Shown here in pieces: positions 12,980 to 24,900 of a DNA stretch of 64,000 nucleotides. The position numbers and the translations under genes are program-made. The stretch comes from Stercorarius parasiticus. Its lineage: Eukaryota; Chordata; Aves; Charadriiformes; Stercorariidae. The number at the start of each line of letters is the position of its first letter. Position 1 is the stretch's first letter. The stretch covers positions 71,885 through 135,884 of the forward strand of contig VWZL01000807.1 of assembly GCA_013396915.1 (NCBI GenBank). Reading direction: 5' to 3'. A model generated the notes under the pieces. The model saw nothing but the letters and a program-made list of their open reading frames with translations, made no database searches and was not told where the DNA came from.

Positions 12980-12999
12980 TACTATTTTTCAACAATTTT

Positions 13000-15900
13000 G
13001 TATTGTGTTCATAATTCTGTGTTCATAATTGTTTTATCACAAGATGCGTGGTCTTGGGAGTGTGTACTGGGAAGGGGAAGCGCCCTCAGAGTAGGACAAG
13101 TAGACATGCGTTTGGAGGGCCGTGAGGTAACTTCATGTGAACTTCCTCTTGAACTGTACAACGTGTTACCATTCACAGTAGTGTCTCAAATCTTTCTGTT
13201 CTCCAAGTGTCTTGGTTTTGTACTGGTCTGCTGTATTGTTGGCACCCTGCGTCTTTCCGTGAGCTTAGGCACGGGGTCCCCAGTATCTTCATGGGGCGAA
13301 CGGAGACGCGGAGCGGGTAGGGTGCCGTTGTGCAGGAACTGGTCTGTCAGCAGTGCTTTGGTCGCAGCGAGACACGGCACGCTTCCTGGGGAGAACATTC
13401 TTTTAACAGAAAAAACAAGCTCATGGTTCTGCCCTTGGGGAGAGGATGAGGGAGAGCAAAACACACATCACAGATGGTAGTCGCGTTGCTACAGGAAGAT
13501 GTTCAGAACGGCACTGTTGAGGGGGTGGTATGGGAACCTACACAGAACTGATGCAGAACGACTTGTTAGCGAGTCCATCCTGTTTTTTCTAAGCTTGTAG
13601 GTGGGTTAAGCAAAGTTCTCATCTCCTCTCCATGGTAGGTAAAACAACCCTTCTGCTTTAGTCCTACTCGTCTTCCCTCCTCACAGGAAAGGAGGAATTG
13701 CTTCATGAAATGTCAATACAGTTGCATTCACCCCAGTGCTCTGCCTCCAGACAGGGTCAGTGGAAGATTCCTGAGGTAGGGAGAAAGAAGGTTTCACAAA
13801 TAATGTAGGAGTGACCCTCCCACATGGGAGGCCTTCCTGACATCCTTGTGGGTTTGTCTATGGACAAGACATGTCCCCATAATGATTTGGGTGTGAGAAA
13901 AGTGAGCATATTCTCTTTGGCCATATGGTGAAACTTTTAACTACCATTTCTGTGTGCTTAAAAAGAAGTCTTTTCTAGGAGTGAGTGTTGGGACTTCTTG
14001 AACTGCATTATCAGAGTTTTTATTAGAAATCAGAAAAGGGGTTAAACTGGTGTTAAGAAAAATAACACTTGCGTCGTGCCCTTCAGTATGACTGACAGCT
14101 GATTGCGAGTGATGTAGCTGATGCAGTGTTAAAACCTGTGATACCCCCCAGTTTAGTTTTTAACGAGGAAAAAAAAAAAGTACTTTGAGGAATTTGAGTC
14201 ACTCGGCTATATAGATGTACACTTGCAATTGTTTCAATATGTAGGTAATTTAGGAAATGCAGGTTGCCTGGTACTGTCTAAGACTTCTCAAACTGAGATG
14301 GGAATGGAAAAGGGATCAAGTTGTTGCCATAATGTTGCTGATGGGCAGAGAAAAATAACTAGAAGAATGATGGAGAGAGAGTGACTTTGTTCAGCTATGA
14401 AGTAATTTAAGGCGTGTATACCACAGAAGACTGACTTGGGGATTAGTGTCTAGGTAATATTTCTGGCATTTACTGCTTGCTTTTACTTGAAGTAGATAAA
14501 GCAGATAATTTTCTGAGGAGTTTACAGGTAGGGTGTTAAATCCACTAAGGACATTTAGATTGGGTTGGTCCTGTCTGGATGCTTAACCCCAGAGCTTTTC
14601 CTGGTTACTGGAACAGTTCCCCTCGTGTGCTGGAGAGCTGTTGGAGGAGGAACATGAGGAGGAAGGGGAAGCTTGTCTGCCCACCTGTCAGAAAAGCAAA
14701 ATTCAGCAGCTGCTGTGGGGAAACCATCTTCTTGCTGAACCAGTAAAGCGGCAGCGGCTGAGGAGCAGGAGGGCACGCACAGCAGGCAATGCCTTCTGTG
14801 CAGGGTGGCAGAGTGACAGCAGAGGTGCTGGGTGTCCCACCTCTGGACCAGCAAGGGAAGGTACTGCTGCGAAACAGGGCTTTGAGTTACCTCTCTGAAG
14901 AGATGGTTGAACTTTGAATTGAATTTGGTTGTTCACCTAGAATGTGCGTGGCTAATGCTGGAGTTAGAGGCAAGAGGTGCTGTCATTGAGCTCCCCCAAG
15001 GCTTCCAGAACATAGACATCAGTATTTATGTCCAGGTGGGTGTTCTGTGCTGTGATTGCTGAACAGTGATAAGCCACCAGCCCAACTCCAAGGTGCAAAG
15101 ATGCTTATTTCCTAGGGAGAGGGTGACCAGACAACGCCCTTTAGGCCATGTATCTAGTGACTAGTTCAGACAGCTCCCAGCCCTGGCTGCCTGCCTGCCT
15201 CCAAGTCCAACCCTTTGATGCCCCTCTGTTTTGGATGCCTCAGCCAGATAGCAGGTTCCACTGTACTGGTTGGGCATCTGAAAGTCAGTGGCCCAGTATC
15301 TGGACACCTAGATCCTCTTTTGATTCAGCTCTGCATCTAGAAAGTGTATAGAGACTGTTAATTTTTTTTCAGCTTCCAAAAGAAGTCTGGTTGCACATAA
15401 GATGTGATCTTGCGGACTCGGGAAAGTACATATGATTTTGATGCCTTTCAGCCATTAGACTGCTTTGATGACGGATTCCTCTGATAGGTAATTTGGTGGT
15501 CCTTCCTCTCCTACCTCACTCTTAGGCTTTTTTCAGCTGAGTGCGTAAAAGAAAGGCATTGAAACACCTGGGGCTTTGCCAAACTTGCCAGGTCTTCCCT
15601 AATCTAGTAAGAACCTCAACTGCCTTTCAGAAACTAAAATGGCATGGACCTTATTTGGCGTTTATTTTTAACCACATAGGAGACGACATGTACTGCATAT
15701 GCCTTTGGGACAATTTTATTGCAAAAGATACAGCGACTTGTATTCATAAGCTCAAAATAGCTTGTATATGTTACAGAAGGAGTTCTGCTTTCTTCAAACC
15801 AATATACCCCCTTGAGCATTTATGAAGGTTTATACGTAAGTTATCTTGCTTTTTAATAAGACAGTATTTAGAGGCTTTAGTAGGTGGCAAGTGTTTTGGT

Positions 15901-17390
15901 TACTATGAAACATAAAGGTTAAGAGGAGTGTATTCTGTGCTGATCAACTCACTTTTGTTAACAGAAGGGTGTATTCTTACAAGTTTTGAGGCTTATGCTT
16001 AAGTTTACAGTGTTTATGAGGAGGACATCTAAGTTTAGATGAGTGTCGGATTAAATGACTTTCACACTTTGAGATCCAACAATTTCAAGGTCATCCCAAG
16101 AAGTTAATAACAATGCGCATTGGCAACCGAGTGCCATAGTTGTTCTGTAAATTTAAGAGAAACCATTTAAACAACAACAAACCCTGAAATGCCCCATTTA
16201 TAAATGCTTGACACAGCAGACAGCTGTGCAACTTCCCTGTGAAAGAGCATTTGAAAGCTTGCTGTCATTGCTTGAAGTTTAAGCTTTTGGAAGTTAAAAT
16301 GTATATCCTAAAGAACACGTGTGGCTCTAACTGTTCCTAATGTCTCGGCCATCTGTGCTCTGCTTTTGACAGCACCAGCAGAACACTGGGGAGTCTCCGC
16401 AGAGTACCACTCTGCAGTGCTGCAAGAGCGCGGACAGTATGGAAAACAATACGCGGTGCTAAGCTGTTGCATTAAAAATTAAATCACAATATTCAGTAGC
16501 TAAAAGTTAAAGCTTAGGCCTTTTTCTCAGCTAGCCCCAAATTAAACCCCAAGCAAACAGGTTTTCAGGCAATAAATCTGGTCTCTGAAGTCCCCAGTAA
16601 ATTAATTCAGTTTACGCGTTTGAGTTTTGTTCCAGCCCAGGTAATGTCCCTTGTTGACAGAGAAAGATGCTTTCGGCAGAACAGTAGTGAGGGAGGTGGG
16701 TCAGGAGATCGGGGGCATCAGGGGTTGCTCTGCTTCTACCTAACTCTATCCTCAATCTTTACTTTTTTTCAAGCTAAGAGATGGCCTCCGCTTTGGAAGT
16801 GCAGCAGCGCATATCAGTGTTAAAAAGTCTGCATGCAAATTTATTTTATGTCTTTGTTTTGCTTTTTTGGAAGCTGGCGGTGCCCTGCATCTTCTGTCTG
16901 GGTAGCATGATTGTACTGACGATGTTCAGTTAAAGCTGGAACTGAATGTTTCTTCTAAGAGGAAGATCTGAACCTTCCCTGTGTAAAACCGCTGTTTCAT
17001 CCAGGATTGGGTTTGATATCCTCTTGAGAGGACCCCAGCCTGGCTTATGGTTACCACACCAGGGAGATCATGCAGAATCTGCCGTTCTCCTTAGTTTGCA
17101 TTATTCTTACTTGATTGATAATTTTTGAGCTACTTCAGTCATATTTCCAAATGTAATGATTTAAAAGATTGTGCTACTTTTGCTGACACAACGGAGTCTC
17201 CCTTACGGCAATTTACTTCAATTAACATTTTAATGTGAATAATAAACATCCCAGGTCATGGTTATTAAAACTATAAATGCTATTAAAAGCCTGGTTTGCA
17301 AGTAAGATGTGAAATTTGAGTTTTAATTTCTTCCCATTTCCTGTTAGTTCCACAAGCCTGACACTTTGTGTGTAGCTTTGGTTGCCGTAA
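13000..17390. other. STRN-VIT convergent intergenic region
   Basis: No exon, RNA gene or transposon recognised. Composition is mixed, with moderately GC-rich parts near 13060-13480 and 14600-15320. These carry open frames of 85-160 codons on both strands but no domain or splice pattern. It separates the two gene tails by about 4.4 kb if the distal STRN site and the proposed VIT poly(A) site are both right. Confidence 0.6.
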
Positions 17391-18748
17391 GGTGCATGAA
17401 CACGCACGTTTTTATTGGCTCTACAACTCCATCCCTTTCCTTCGATACCTTTGCTTAATGAACATGTTTTCTTAAATTGTACTGGATGGAAACATAACCA
17501 GCAGCTGCTGCTTCCTAATTGAAGGGCAATTCTTTTGGCCCTCTTAATGTGTCACTCCTCCCCTACTGACTAGGGATGTGGCTAGTTCTCCACTGAAGAA
17601 ACAACCATGTGTTTTGAATAATCCAGGGCTGTAGTAGGTAGCAGTTCAATCCATAAAACAGAAGTCAATCCCAAATTAGGGAGAAGGTGTCTGTAAATGC
17701 TCGAAATGCTGCTTTTCCCAGTGTACAATACAAGGCTTCAGATAATTCCCTCTTAAATCCTGTTAATGGCTCTTGAATAGCTCTCCTCACACCAGAGACT
17801 GCTGTAAACTGTTCTAGGCTGTGGTTTAACGATAGAGCGGTGGGTCTCAAATGCTTTTCTGATTGCAGGCAACTTAAACCTCTAATTTTTCCCAAAGAGA
17901 CTTCTCTGTCCTGGCAGCTCTTCTGTGGCCCTGCAGGCCTTGAGCCACACAAGAGCAGAGCAAGAGAGCGAAGGGGACAAGACACTTCTCAAAATCAAAT
18001 ATTAATGCAGTGCTGTAGGAGGCTATAGATTCCAGTTCCTGCGTGTTGGCTGCTTTGTGGTCTTGGGGCTTTACTGGGGTTGACACATGGTTGTAGGGTC
18101 CCACCGCTTGACTCTTTCCTCTCGCTTGCTTTCCAGTCTCTGCGTTTGGATAAATCTCAGTGCTTGAGTTTACACTAGCTGAAGCTTAACTTGCTGGCAA
18201 GACAGCTGTATAGAGAGTGCCTGCTTTTAAGAAGGTACTCAAATTTGAGTTATGTCCCCCCACAAAAAAAAGGTGTCTGGTGTTTCAGCCCTGACATGGG
18301 TGCTGACTGGTGGGCAGTGCCACATGGAGGTGCTTCTGCCACAGCAGCTGAGCAGCGTGGCTGCTCCCTGAAGGGACCTGGCCACTTCAGGAAGCAGGTC
18401 ATACATTTTAAGGAGCTCATGTGTGCCCAAAGGTGGGAATCAGACAAGCCGAGGCTCTATACTGGAAGCAGCTTGTCAAACAGCTCCAGTTATTTTCTCC
18501 ATGTTTACTGCATTTTGCTATCCATCCAAATCAGAGTTTCTGAAGCCTGCAAGGAAAAAAAGATAATAATCGTCAGTCTACACAGAGCGTTATCATGCAT
18601 AGGGACAGAGCTGCAATCAACCTTGCTGACTGGGAAGTGCCAGGGAAAAACACCTCCAGTATTTCTTGAACTGAGGGCTGGCATTACTCCTGTGGCACTT
18701 GGTGTGCCTTCAGCATGGCACCCGAGGGTCCCGCCTTGCCCAAGTCCA
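17390..18748 (-). other. VIT: probable VIT 3' UTR
   Basis: Sequence between the VIT stop and the first canonical minus-strand AATAAA. No coding similarity was seen. Variant AGTAAA hexamers near 18070 and 18504 could allow a shorter UTR. The 254-codon plus-strand frame that runs through here and across the last VIT exon looks like a shadow. Confidence 0.5.
17411..17416 (-). terminator. VIT: VIT poly(A) signal candidate
   Basis: TTTATT on the plus strand reads AATAAA on the minus strand. It is the nearest canonical hexamer downstream of the VIT stop codon and implies a 3' UTR of about 1.3 kb. Confidence 0.5.
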
Positions 18749-18927
18749 TCAGTTCCGAGGCTGGGAATTAAATTCTGTGCAAATGTTTTGGATGAGCTGA
18801 TTAACAAAGCGGTAGAGGTTGTCAAATTCATCCACGAAGAAGGAATGCTCCTTATCGGGGTCCGTTGCGATGGCTTCCAGTTCATCTTGGGCTGCCCAGG
18901 CAACTCCGACAGAATAAGCTATAACTC
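18749..18927 (-). CDS. VIT: VIT last coding exon, vWA2 C-terminal part
   Basis: Minus-strand acceptor TTTCTTTCCAG precedes 18927. The exon continues vWA2 with [20 protein letters not shown] and [13 protein letters not shown], ending [11 protein letters not shown] and a TGA at 18751-18749. It encodes residues 611-669. Confidence 0.96.
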
Positions 18928-21900
18928 CTGGAAAGAAACCCAGAATTTAGAATGAGCATAAAAGTTGTCATTGCATTAAATTTGATTTAAGACAAATACT
19001 GCAAATGTAGTTGCCAGGCCATGAAAGTGCGGACAGTGAGTTGCAGTGCCCTCTCTCTGTATAAACATAGTAATTTCAAATTGGAGGAAAGGCCTAGTTT
19101 GTGCTTTGGAAGTACCTTTTGCCAGCAGCAAAAAGGCTTGAACAGTAGCAAAGCTTCTGCTCTGGGTCTGAACAGCAGGTTCTTGTTCCAATGCAAGTGT
19201 CTTAGAATTGTGTTGGAAGATGTACGACTACCCTGATTGGAAAGCCAAAGGAGGCTTCGTGTGTTACTAAGACAGTAGAAATCCCATGAGATCTCCTAGG
19301 CATAGCTGCATTTTGCTAGATTTATGTGATTTTTATTGTTTTACCCCCTGAAGTTCCTCATTTAGATATTAGACAGATGCTGGTCTTGTTAGAGCTCAGT
19401 GAGACCCCAGGGGGGAAGTGCTACTCTTCCTTCATAAAGTTTCGTGCAGCGCCTTCAAATTGTAGCAAACTGCATTTCTCTGACCTGGGTAAATGCTGAG
19501 GCATGTCAGGAGAGCAGGTGGTGATAGGAGAGCTTACCATTGCGGTGAGCTGCCATGGCCGGCACTCTGACATCATCGTAAGACCTGCCATCTGTAATGA
19601 GAATCATGATCTTTCTTTTGTTGGGTTTGGATTTGCTGAAGAGCTGCTCGGAGGCGTAGCTGATAGCTGCTCCCGTGCTGGTGCCGCCGCTCCAGTAGCT
19701 GATCCTTTTAATGGCACTCAGCACGTCCTGCTTTGTGTTGTACTTGTCAAAGCTGAACTCGAGCCTTTGCTCATAGGTGTACTGAACGGCTCCGATGCGG
19801 GTGTCCGTGTCCGAAATCTCAAACTCCTTGCTGATGTTGGCTACAAACTGGAGGACTGTGCGGAAGTTGCTGGTGCCGACGCTGCTGGAGCCGTCGATTA
19901 CGAAACCGATGTCAGCTGAATTGAGGCACGTCTTGCTGCAAACCAGGCGGTCGCTGTCACAGACCCGCTTCACCAAGGGCTGGACCACCTTGTGGAGGCC
20001 GAACCAGCTGGGCACGTTGATGGAGTAGAAACCGTTTGTCCTGCAGACAGCCTGCAAGGCGACACAAGGATGAATGCGATGGAAATTCAGTCCGCCCGTT
20101 TCAGCTGGGGTATGTAGCTAAATTGTAAATCTAGGCTCCTGGAAAGAGCAATGCTGGAGTCTGAAACGGCCTCTCCTCCAGTCACCATCTGCTTCCCTGG
20201 GAAATGATGTCAATGTAACATCGCAGATACTTGTGTAACGAGACCGTTTTTCCTGCCTTTTTTTTTTAAAGCTGTGGGATGGAGCTGATATTATAGTAGT
20301 GAAAGAAATGTAATAAGCAAGTTTGCCACCTGTCAGGCTTTTTCAGATAAGTTATATTGTTCACAGAAAAAGCATCCAAATCCCAGAGCTGCTGTTAGCG
20401 TGGCTCCAGTGGGCGTTACGGGAGCCTGTGTGTTTGCCAGGTGGCAACTTCAGCTCCCATCGTTCAGGGCAACAAGGAAAATTTTGCCTGCTGACGAGCC
20501 CTACTACCTTGAACTGAAACCTGGGCCTGAAGTTGGGCTATCCTTGGCTCATACCCTTCTGCAGAAAAAAAACCAGGCAATTTTGGTGAAAATGCAAAAA
20601 GATTCCCTGTTGTGCTGGCTCTGCCAAATAGTAAAAAAAAAAAAAAAGACATTGATTTTTGTAACTGAATACTTGTAGGGAGCAGATTTGCAGGAGGCTT
20701 CTATAGGGTTAGTGGGAGTCAGGTGAGTGTGGGTCGGAAGTAGGGGTGGCACAGAAAAGGGAGTGGGACAAGTCAAATGTGTGTGGGGGCAGTGGTGGGG
20801 GCAGGCTGGATCAAATTGTCCTTGGCTCTGGTGCCTTTTAAATGCTAATGCCTCAGGTCTCTGGGTAAGAATATTTTGTTAAGCCAGGCTTTATCTATCA
20901 ACTTTCTGTGTGTGTGTCTGAATGTTTTAAAAGACCGTGGCACTGTTTTTTGGTGCCTGGTCTCGACTTGCATAAAGCCCAACAGCTCCAAGGGAGTTAC
21001 AGTTCCCACCAGTCTGGGCTCCTCACCGTGTCCTGATCTCGTTTGCTCTTAGTCTTGCTGCTATTTTAGTGTCACGATGCAGCAGTATCAAGTCACTGTT
21101 ACCTCTTTACCTTCCTATTCTGAGCCCTCTCTGCTCCCACTTCTGCCATACCCCTGGCAGGTTTGCAGAGACTCGCTGTAGCTTTGCCCTTTTGAAAACA
21201 TGAAATGCAAATGAGACTACAATCCCATTAAATGCTGACCAGAGACAGCGCAGCTCTCTGGGGCAGCTCTGAAATTCATGGGAGATTATTTCATGCAGAG
21301 CAACACGGCTCAGATGGGAATCTGTTTTCTGAAAATACCAGGTAACTCGACCCTGCTTCCTGAGCCCAGCCTGGTCTGGCACTTGGTGGATACCTCTTGC
21401 TGTAAATGGGTGCCAGCTTGCCCCAAAGCACTGTTGAGTTACCACTAGTGCCAAATACAAATTGTTCAAGGTTAGTGTTCTCTCTTTTTTTTTTTTTTTT
21501 GCTGCACGTGGCAGGGATTTACTCATTTTCCAAGAGCTACCAGGAAGTCCATAGCAGCAGAAACAAATAACAGAAAAACAACCTGCATCAGATCAACAGT
21601 GGAAACAGAATGTTTGAGTTAGCCAGTATAGCTGAACAGCTGGGATGTGCCTGTGTTGGGAATGTCCCAACATGTGCATGTGTGGGACCTGTTTGTCAAT
21701 GCAACACTGACGTTGGTTGACAGTGCTCCTCAGCCTTTGCTGGGTGGGAGATGCACAGCAGGAGGCTCACAGAAAGCTCAGCCTGCAATTGTGCTTTGTT
21801 GCACTACTGTATATTTGGAAAACCTCTCATCTCAGTGTGACTGCAGGTTTGTGCCAATGTTTAGTCAATAGGAAGTCATTTGCTCCATGATGCACCTCAA

Positions 21901-24900
21901 AACAGAATTTTACTGACTTCATCCCCTTTCTGACTTCAGCATTGCTGCTGCCTGGCTCTTCGAACAGGAGACCTCAAGACACTATAAGCAGGACAGGAAA
22001 TAACCATAAGTGGTAAGAAGGAAAGGGAAATGCCCTGAATGAAACAGCTTGGAAAATGTAGTCAGAGCCAAGCTCCCGGTCGGAGCCCAGCCCGGTAAGT
22101 ACCTTGTCCACAAAGTTTGGTTCAATAACGTTCTGCTTCTCACTTTCAGCAGCTGCTTCAATAGTGACGAAGAAAATGTTGATCCCTGATTCTCTGGCCA
22201 GCCTGGAGGCCTCCTCCACGCGGTCGGTTGGCCACCCGTCCACCATCACAACAACCACGTTGGGTGCTCCACCTCGGTTTCCATTAGCATCCGAAAAGAA
22301 GTTTTTGTTAACAAATGAAAGTGCCTTCCCTGAAATAAAAGAGGAGATGAGGATGAGTTACAGGTCTGGAAGCACTCTGCCTGATAATATCTAATATCTC
22401 ACAAAATGGTAGGCAGAGGGCTGACTTAAGTGTTGGAGCCCTGCTGAGAAATGGGGAAAGCGGTTTCTGTGGCTGTGCGAGCAGCAGGAGAGGTCGCAGC
22501 TGTCGGTGCCAGTGCCTCCTGAGCCCTCCTGCGCTGAATCCCATCCACCCCCTTCCTGGGTGTGACAAGATGGGTTAGCGAGGATCACTGACGTGTCGGT
22601 GAGACCTGTCCACGAGGAGAAAGGTAAATCCTGTCCACTTGTGACGGACTCGCAGCACCCTGGACCAGCACATGCAGGTCGCGTTGGGAGCGGTACCCCC
22701 TCACCAGCCCTGCCCTGGTGCTGAGCATGGCTTGGTCCCAGCCTCTGTCCCCGGTGAGGAGTGGTGGGCTAGCTACAGCCCAGGCTCTGGAGCCCTCCCT
22801 GAGCGGAGGAAGTGCAAGCAGCCCCATCACCTACCAACGTTGGAAAGTCCGCCTTTCTGTGAGATTTTCTCAATGGCATTTCTTAGGTCCTTGGAGTTGG
22901 CATAAGTTTTCAAGTTAAATTCCGTGGAAGGGTCATCGCTAAAAGAAGAGATGAGAGCAATTGTCATTTTTTTGCTTCACATGCAACAATCCAAAAGCTG
23001 TAGGACCTGTCTATGCTGCCCAGCTCCTGAGAGCGAGCTGAAAGCACGCGTCAGCTGCAGAGCTACAGCTGCCAGGGTGTGTAGTTGTGCCCCACGGCAA
23101 TGGGAGTAGCTGCACAAGAAACTCTTACCCGTACTGAACGATGCCCATCAGAGGACCAGCGCTGCCGATGCCAAGGGCTTGAGCCACGTTACTGAGGAAC
23201 TGCTTCTGGAGCTGAAAGCGGCGCTTACCGATGCTCCAGCTCCCATCCATCAAGAAGGACAAATCGACCTTGCAATCTGAGGAGAGACACAGAAACACAG
23301 GAAATATTTTTGGTCCTTTCTGATGGCTGTGCTTCTTGTGAGGAGCAATGGCCTAAAAAGTCTGCACACAGTGACTTGTCCTGCTGCGCAAGCTCTACCT
23401 AAAAGCCTTTGACAGGGACAAGTCACAGCTGGGGCTCAAGTCTGTCCTGCTCATGGGTAAACATGGTCCTTTGCATGATTTTCTCCCATACAACATCCAA
23501 GCCCAGCTGGATGACCAAAGGGCAAGAAGCTGTCCCCAGGGGTCAGTCTGGGAGCACTGGCACATTTGGGGACTCGGAAGGAGAGGTCAGCCGCACAGGA
23601 GCAAGCTGGCTCGTGCCCTGTGCCCTCAGAGCCACGGCTTGGGCTTGGCCCGCTTTATTCACAGCCCAGAGGTGGTGAGAGTTTGTAAAGCCAGACGTGA
23701 CAGCTGGATTTTGCAGTCTGGCCACCTGCAGCGCACAGGCTACGTGGATTTCCTTGGTTATGCTTTTCTGGGCTTAATCGGTATCATAGATGTAATGGCA
23801 ACGGTTCTTCACATACTGTGTTAATGCTGCTTAGAAGGGAGGGATGATGCTCTCAGTTCCCTAAATGTGCAATGCCCAGGATGTGCCTCAGGGCAAAGGA
23901 CATCATGGGGGTCTCTTCAAAGAGCTGCCGATGGCACTGCTGGTAATGCGTCACTTTGGAATGAGACTCATTTGGCAACTTCATTCTGGGCTGGAGCTAA
24001 CATCGGGGATGGTGATTTCATTTGGTGCATTCAGACTGAGCGAGGGCTCTCTTTGCATGTAGCTGTAGGCTTGTACCCGTGTGTGCAGCAGCAGCAGCAA
24101 CGCATTGTTGTGTGTTGCCTCTCTGGGCTGAAAGCAGTGTTCTAGAAAAGCTGTGCCTGCACCCAAACAAACTCTTCTCCCCAGTTACACAGATGATCCT
24201 GATGTTTGTGCTGTTGTAAATGCCGTCTTCATCACTGCCAGCCTGCTTTCACATCTTTGCAAGTTAGTGGTAAAACATTCATCAGTTGGATGGCGACCAG
24301 GAGCGGGATCAAAATTTGGCTTAACTAGAGCGCTAATTAACATTTTCCCCCTCTGGCGTCCGGTCATCCCTGTCTTTTGATTTCCCTCCGATGATGCCTC
24401 CTACCAATCAGACTGTCCAAAATAGTGAGTTTTAATCATTAGGTAGCCTGGAGGCTACAAAGCGCCGATTGTTCTTACTGGCTTATGCAACTGCCTCCCA
24501 TCTCATTACCTTCAATTTTTTCTCCCGTAGCTGTCTGTTTTTTCTAATTTTAATAATGCTGAATTATAGAAGCGTGACTGAGAACCGTTTCGTTCACAGC
24601 ATATCATGAGACAAGACAGGAACCCACAACAAATAATACCTCAATTAATGGCCAAGTTTTCCTGAGTTTCCTGTCCTTCAAAGGGAGCTACACCATAAGG
24701 TCTATATGTGGAAAGTAGGGAGTTTGTTAGACAGCAGGGTCCGGGCATGCAAAGATTTACAGGCACTTATATGCAGACTTAATTTCTGGGGAGGATTCAG
24801 ACAGCGGGAGTATTTCGGTGCCGGGACATTAGTGAGACTCTCCAAGAGCACAGGCTAAAGGTGCTCTGGAGGGAGCTGAGCGCTTTCTGATTTGCAAGGA

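Larger units (their letters stand above)
4128..12998 (+). other. STRN: candidate long STRN 3' UTR
   Basis: AT-rich sequence after the STRN stop with no recognisable coding exon and almost no CR1, apart from a weak fragment near 6688-6800. Several AATAAA hexamers could end shorter or longer transcripts (4433, 4619, 8222, 12429, 12974). One Pumilio-like TGTAAATA lies at 10286-10293, along with many ATTTA motifs. The scarcity of repeats over nearly 9 kb, with the best poly(A) context at the far end, makes a long 3' UTR likely. Only the proximal part is certain without transcripts. Confidence 0.5.

Noticed and set aside
12998..13480. 160-codon plus-strand open frame
   Set aside because: Begins within the presumed poly(A) downstream region, has no family features, and an antisense frame of 92 codons overlaps it.
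18191..18955. 254-codon plus-strand open frame
   Set aside because: It lies antisense to the last VIT exon and its UTR, has no domain, and contains low-complexity and frame-shadow sequence. The VIT exon on the other strand has clear homology and splice sites.
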